Shown: piece after piece, positions 63,178 to 64,000 of the stretch
Position numbering within the stretch: position 1 is the first letter of the stretch
Layout: the number at the start of each line of letters is the position of its first letter
DNA from: Leptolyngbya sp. SIO1E4
GTDB lineage: Bacteria > Cyanobacteriota > Cyanobacteriia > Phormidesmidales > Phormidesmidaceae
Reading direction: 5' to 3'
NCBI GenBank assembly: GCA_010672825.2
Contig: JAAHFU020000001.1
Span: 1,612,001-1,676,000, forward strand
DNA length: 64,000 bases
Notes under the pieces: model-generated
Database searches by the model: none
What the model was told of the DNA's origin: nothing
The model's input: the letters and a program-made list of their open reading frames with translations, nothing else
Translations under genes and position numbers: made by a program

Positions 63178-63591
63178 ATGAAGCTTCGTTACCGTGGCGT
63201 CGAGTACGATTACACCCCCCCTTCTCTAGAAGTATCAGAGAGTGAGATTTTGGGGCGCTATCGTGGGCGTTCTCTTCGCTTTTCCTATGTTAAGCACGTT
63301 CCCTTTCCGCAACCTGAAGCCGACCTGAGTTTCCGGGGTGCTACTTATCACACTAACAATTATGGGCAGGTCAAGCCTGTGGTGCCTGCGCAAGAAGTGC
63401 CTCAGGGATCAAAATTTATGCCCGTTTTTGATTCTATGGCCACAGCCAGACGGCATTTGTTGCAAGAGTCTGCCCGCATCCATCAGGAAAGTATTCGCCG
63501 CTCTTTGCAGCGTCGCATTGAAATTGCCCAAGCTCAGGGAGACGATATGCTTGTGCGCCAACTAGAAGACGAAATGCATCAAATCGCTTAA
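63178..63591 (+). CDS. DUF4278 domain-containing protein
   Basis: 137 aa starting MKLRYRGVEYDYTPP, the hallmark of the cyanobacterial DUF4278 family (YRGVxY plus a second FRGATYHTN block near residues 52-60). The second half is a charged helix that could form a coiled coil. GGAGGCGAA lies just upstream of the ATG, a strong ribosome binding site. Soluble; function unknown. A terminator follows. Confidence 0.88.
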   Translation: MKLRYRGVEYDYTPPSLEVSESEILGRYRGRSLRFSYVKHVPFPQPEADLSFRGATYHTNNYGQVKPVVPAQEVPQGSKFMPVFDSMATARRHLLQESARIHQESIRRSLQRRIEIAQAQGDDMLVRQLEDEMHQIA

Positions 63592-63661
63592 TCGATGATC
63601 TTGCAACAGAATTAGGTGTTGGCTTCGCGCCTACCCAATCTTGTGCTGTAGCTGGAGCAGA

Positions 63662-63689
63662 GGGTGTGCGCAACAAGCACGCCCTTTTT
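63662..63689 (+). terminator. Rho-independent terminator downstream of the DUF4278 gene
   Basis: GGGTGTGC (63662-63669) pairs with GCACGCCC (63677-63684, one G-U) around a 7-base loop, followed by five T. It separates the DUF4278 gene from truB. Confidence 0.85.
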
Positions 63690-63768
63690 CTTGGGCCATT
63701 TATCTTTTGCGGGGGATGACTCAGCAGGGATAATGCCCTATAGAATGCCTGGATTGCAAATCGTTAAC

Positions 63769-64000
63769 GTGACAGCTGGATTCTTAAATCTCTACAAGCC
63801 CCTCGGATGGACGTCCCATGATTGTGTGGCTAAGGTGCGGCGATTGCTGACCCTTAGGAAAGTGGGGCACGGCGGCACTTTAGATCCAGCAGCATCGGGC
63901 GTTTTACCGATCGCCCTCGGGCGTGCTACGCGACTTCTGCAATTTTTACCGGGTGATAAAGCTTATCGAGCTGTGATTCGGTTTGGGTTAACCACCACCA
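63769..64000 (+). CDS. truB: tRNA pseudouridine(55) synthase TruB (partial, 3' end beyond window)
   Basis: The frame encodes [21 protein letters not shown] and [22 protein letters not shown], containing the TruB catalytic Asp in GTLDPxAxG. It modifies U55 in the T loop of tRNAs. The start is uncertain: GTG at 63769 gives a normal length N terminus, while in-frame ATGs at 63745 and 63733 would add 8 or 12 residues. It runs past the right edge. Confidence 0.9.
   Translation, partial: MTAGFLNLYKPLGWTSHDCVAKVRRLLTLRKVGHGGTLDPAASGVLPIALGRATRLLQFLPGDKAYRAVIRFGLTTT

Noticed and set aside
1..64000. CRISPR array, prophage, transposase or toxin-antitoxin pair
   Set aside because: No repeat-spacer pattern, no integrase or transposase protein, and no toxin or antitoxin was seen on either strand.

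Overview
The window is a 64 kb piece of a cyanobacterial chromosome, probably from a non-heterocystous filamentous beta-cyanobacterium. The evidence is a form IB Rubisco operon in the order rbcL-rbcX-rbcS, the Rubisco assembly factor Raf1, a Psb32-type thylakoid TPM protein, fused PanC-Cmk and fused ModB-ModC proteins, a Ycf55-like response regulator, and very frequent GCGATCGC (HIP1) octamers. The genus cannot be fixed by reading alone. Genes are dense and mixed in strand. I saw no phage, transposase, rRNA or CRISPR array. There is one tRNA, tRNA-Ala(GGC).

Layout. 0-9.5 kb: a QueC-like PP-loop protein at the left edge, a two-gene operon of a membrane helical-repeat protein and a Ycf55-like response regulator, a pentapeptide-repeat protein, a Ser/Thr kinase with WD40 repeats, and a type IV pilin-like protein. 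9.5-14.7 kb: a compact accessory cluster of two paralogous sulfotransferases, an extended SDR/epimerase and a class III aminotransferase, product unknown. 14.8-25 kb: a four-carbon acid sugar kinase (DUF1537) family protein, Hsp33, a DUF815 ATPase, Psb32, a three-gene membrane/envelope set (DUF948, YtxH, small membrane protein), an SLH/beta-helix surface protein and a radical SAM/SPASM protein. 25-37 kb: a double-domain class III nucleotidyl cyclase, HisIE, a MinD-like protein without its Walker A lysine, PurM, RlpA, PanC-Cmk, QueA, Raf1 and tRNA-Ala. 37-46.7 kb: two membrane proteins (one TspO-like), then a molybdate locus (HTH-PBP regulator divergent from modA and a fused modBC), then an ABC-2 export locus with two ATPases and one permease. 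47-54 kb: a glycosyltransferase, then gshB followed collinearly by a Tat/lipoprotein binding protein, an ABC ATPase, an ABC permease and a cytosine-deaminase-like amidohydrolase. 54-64 kb: an M48 peptidase, rbcLXS, a secreted beta-propeller, PanB, a tandem PTPS/QueD protein, a DUF4278 protein and the start of truB.

How the genes work together. Rubisco biogenesis is represented by rbcLXS plus the unlinked chaperone Raf1. Pantothenate synthesis is represented by panB and panC-cmk, and queuosine/pterin chemistry by a QueC-like protein, QueA and the tandem PTPS. Molybdate uptake sits beside its probable regulator. A nucleobase-like uptake and deamination pathway is suggested downstream of gshB.

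The most unusual non-coding signal is a dispersed element of about 94 bp. Its core is a run of CCCTAGA/CCCCAAA heptads and its ends are imperfect inverted repeats beginning ATAGC. I count nine copies: seven lie between convergent genes and two between tandem genes, so all are downstream of coding regions. Other convergent gaps contain different inverted repeats or hairpins instead.
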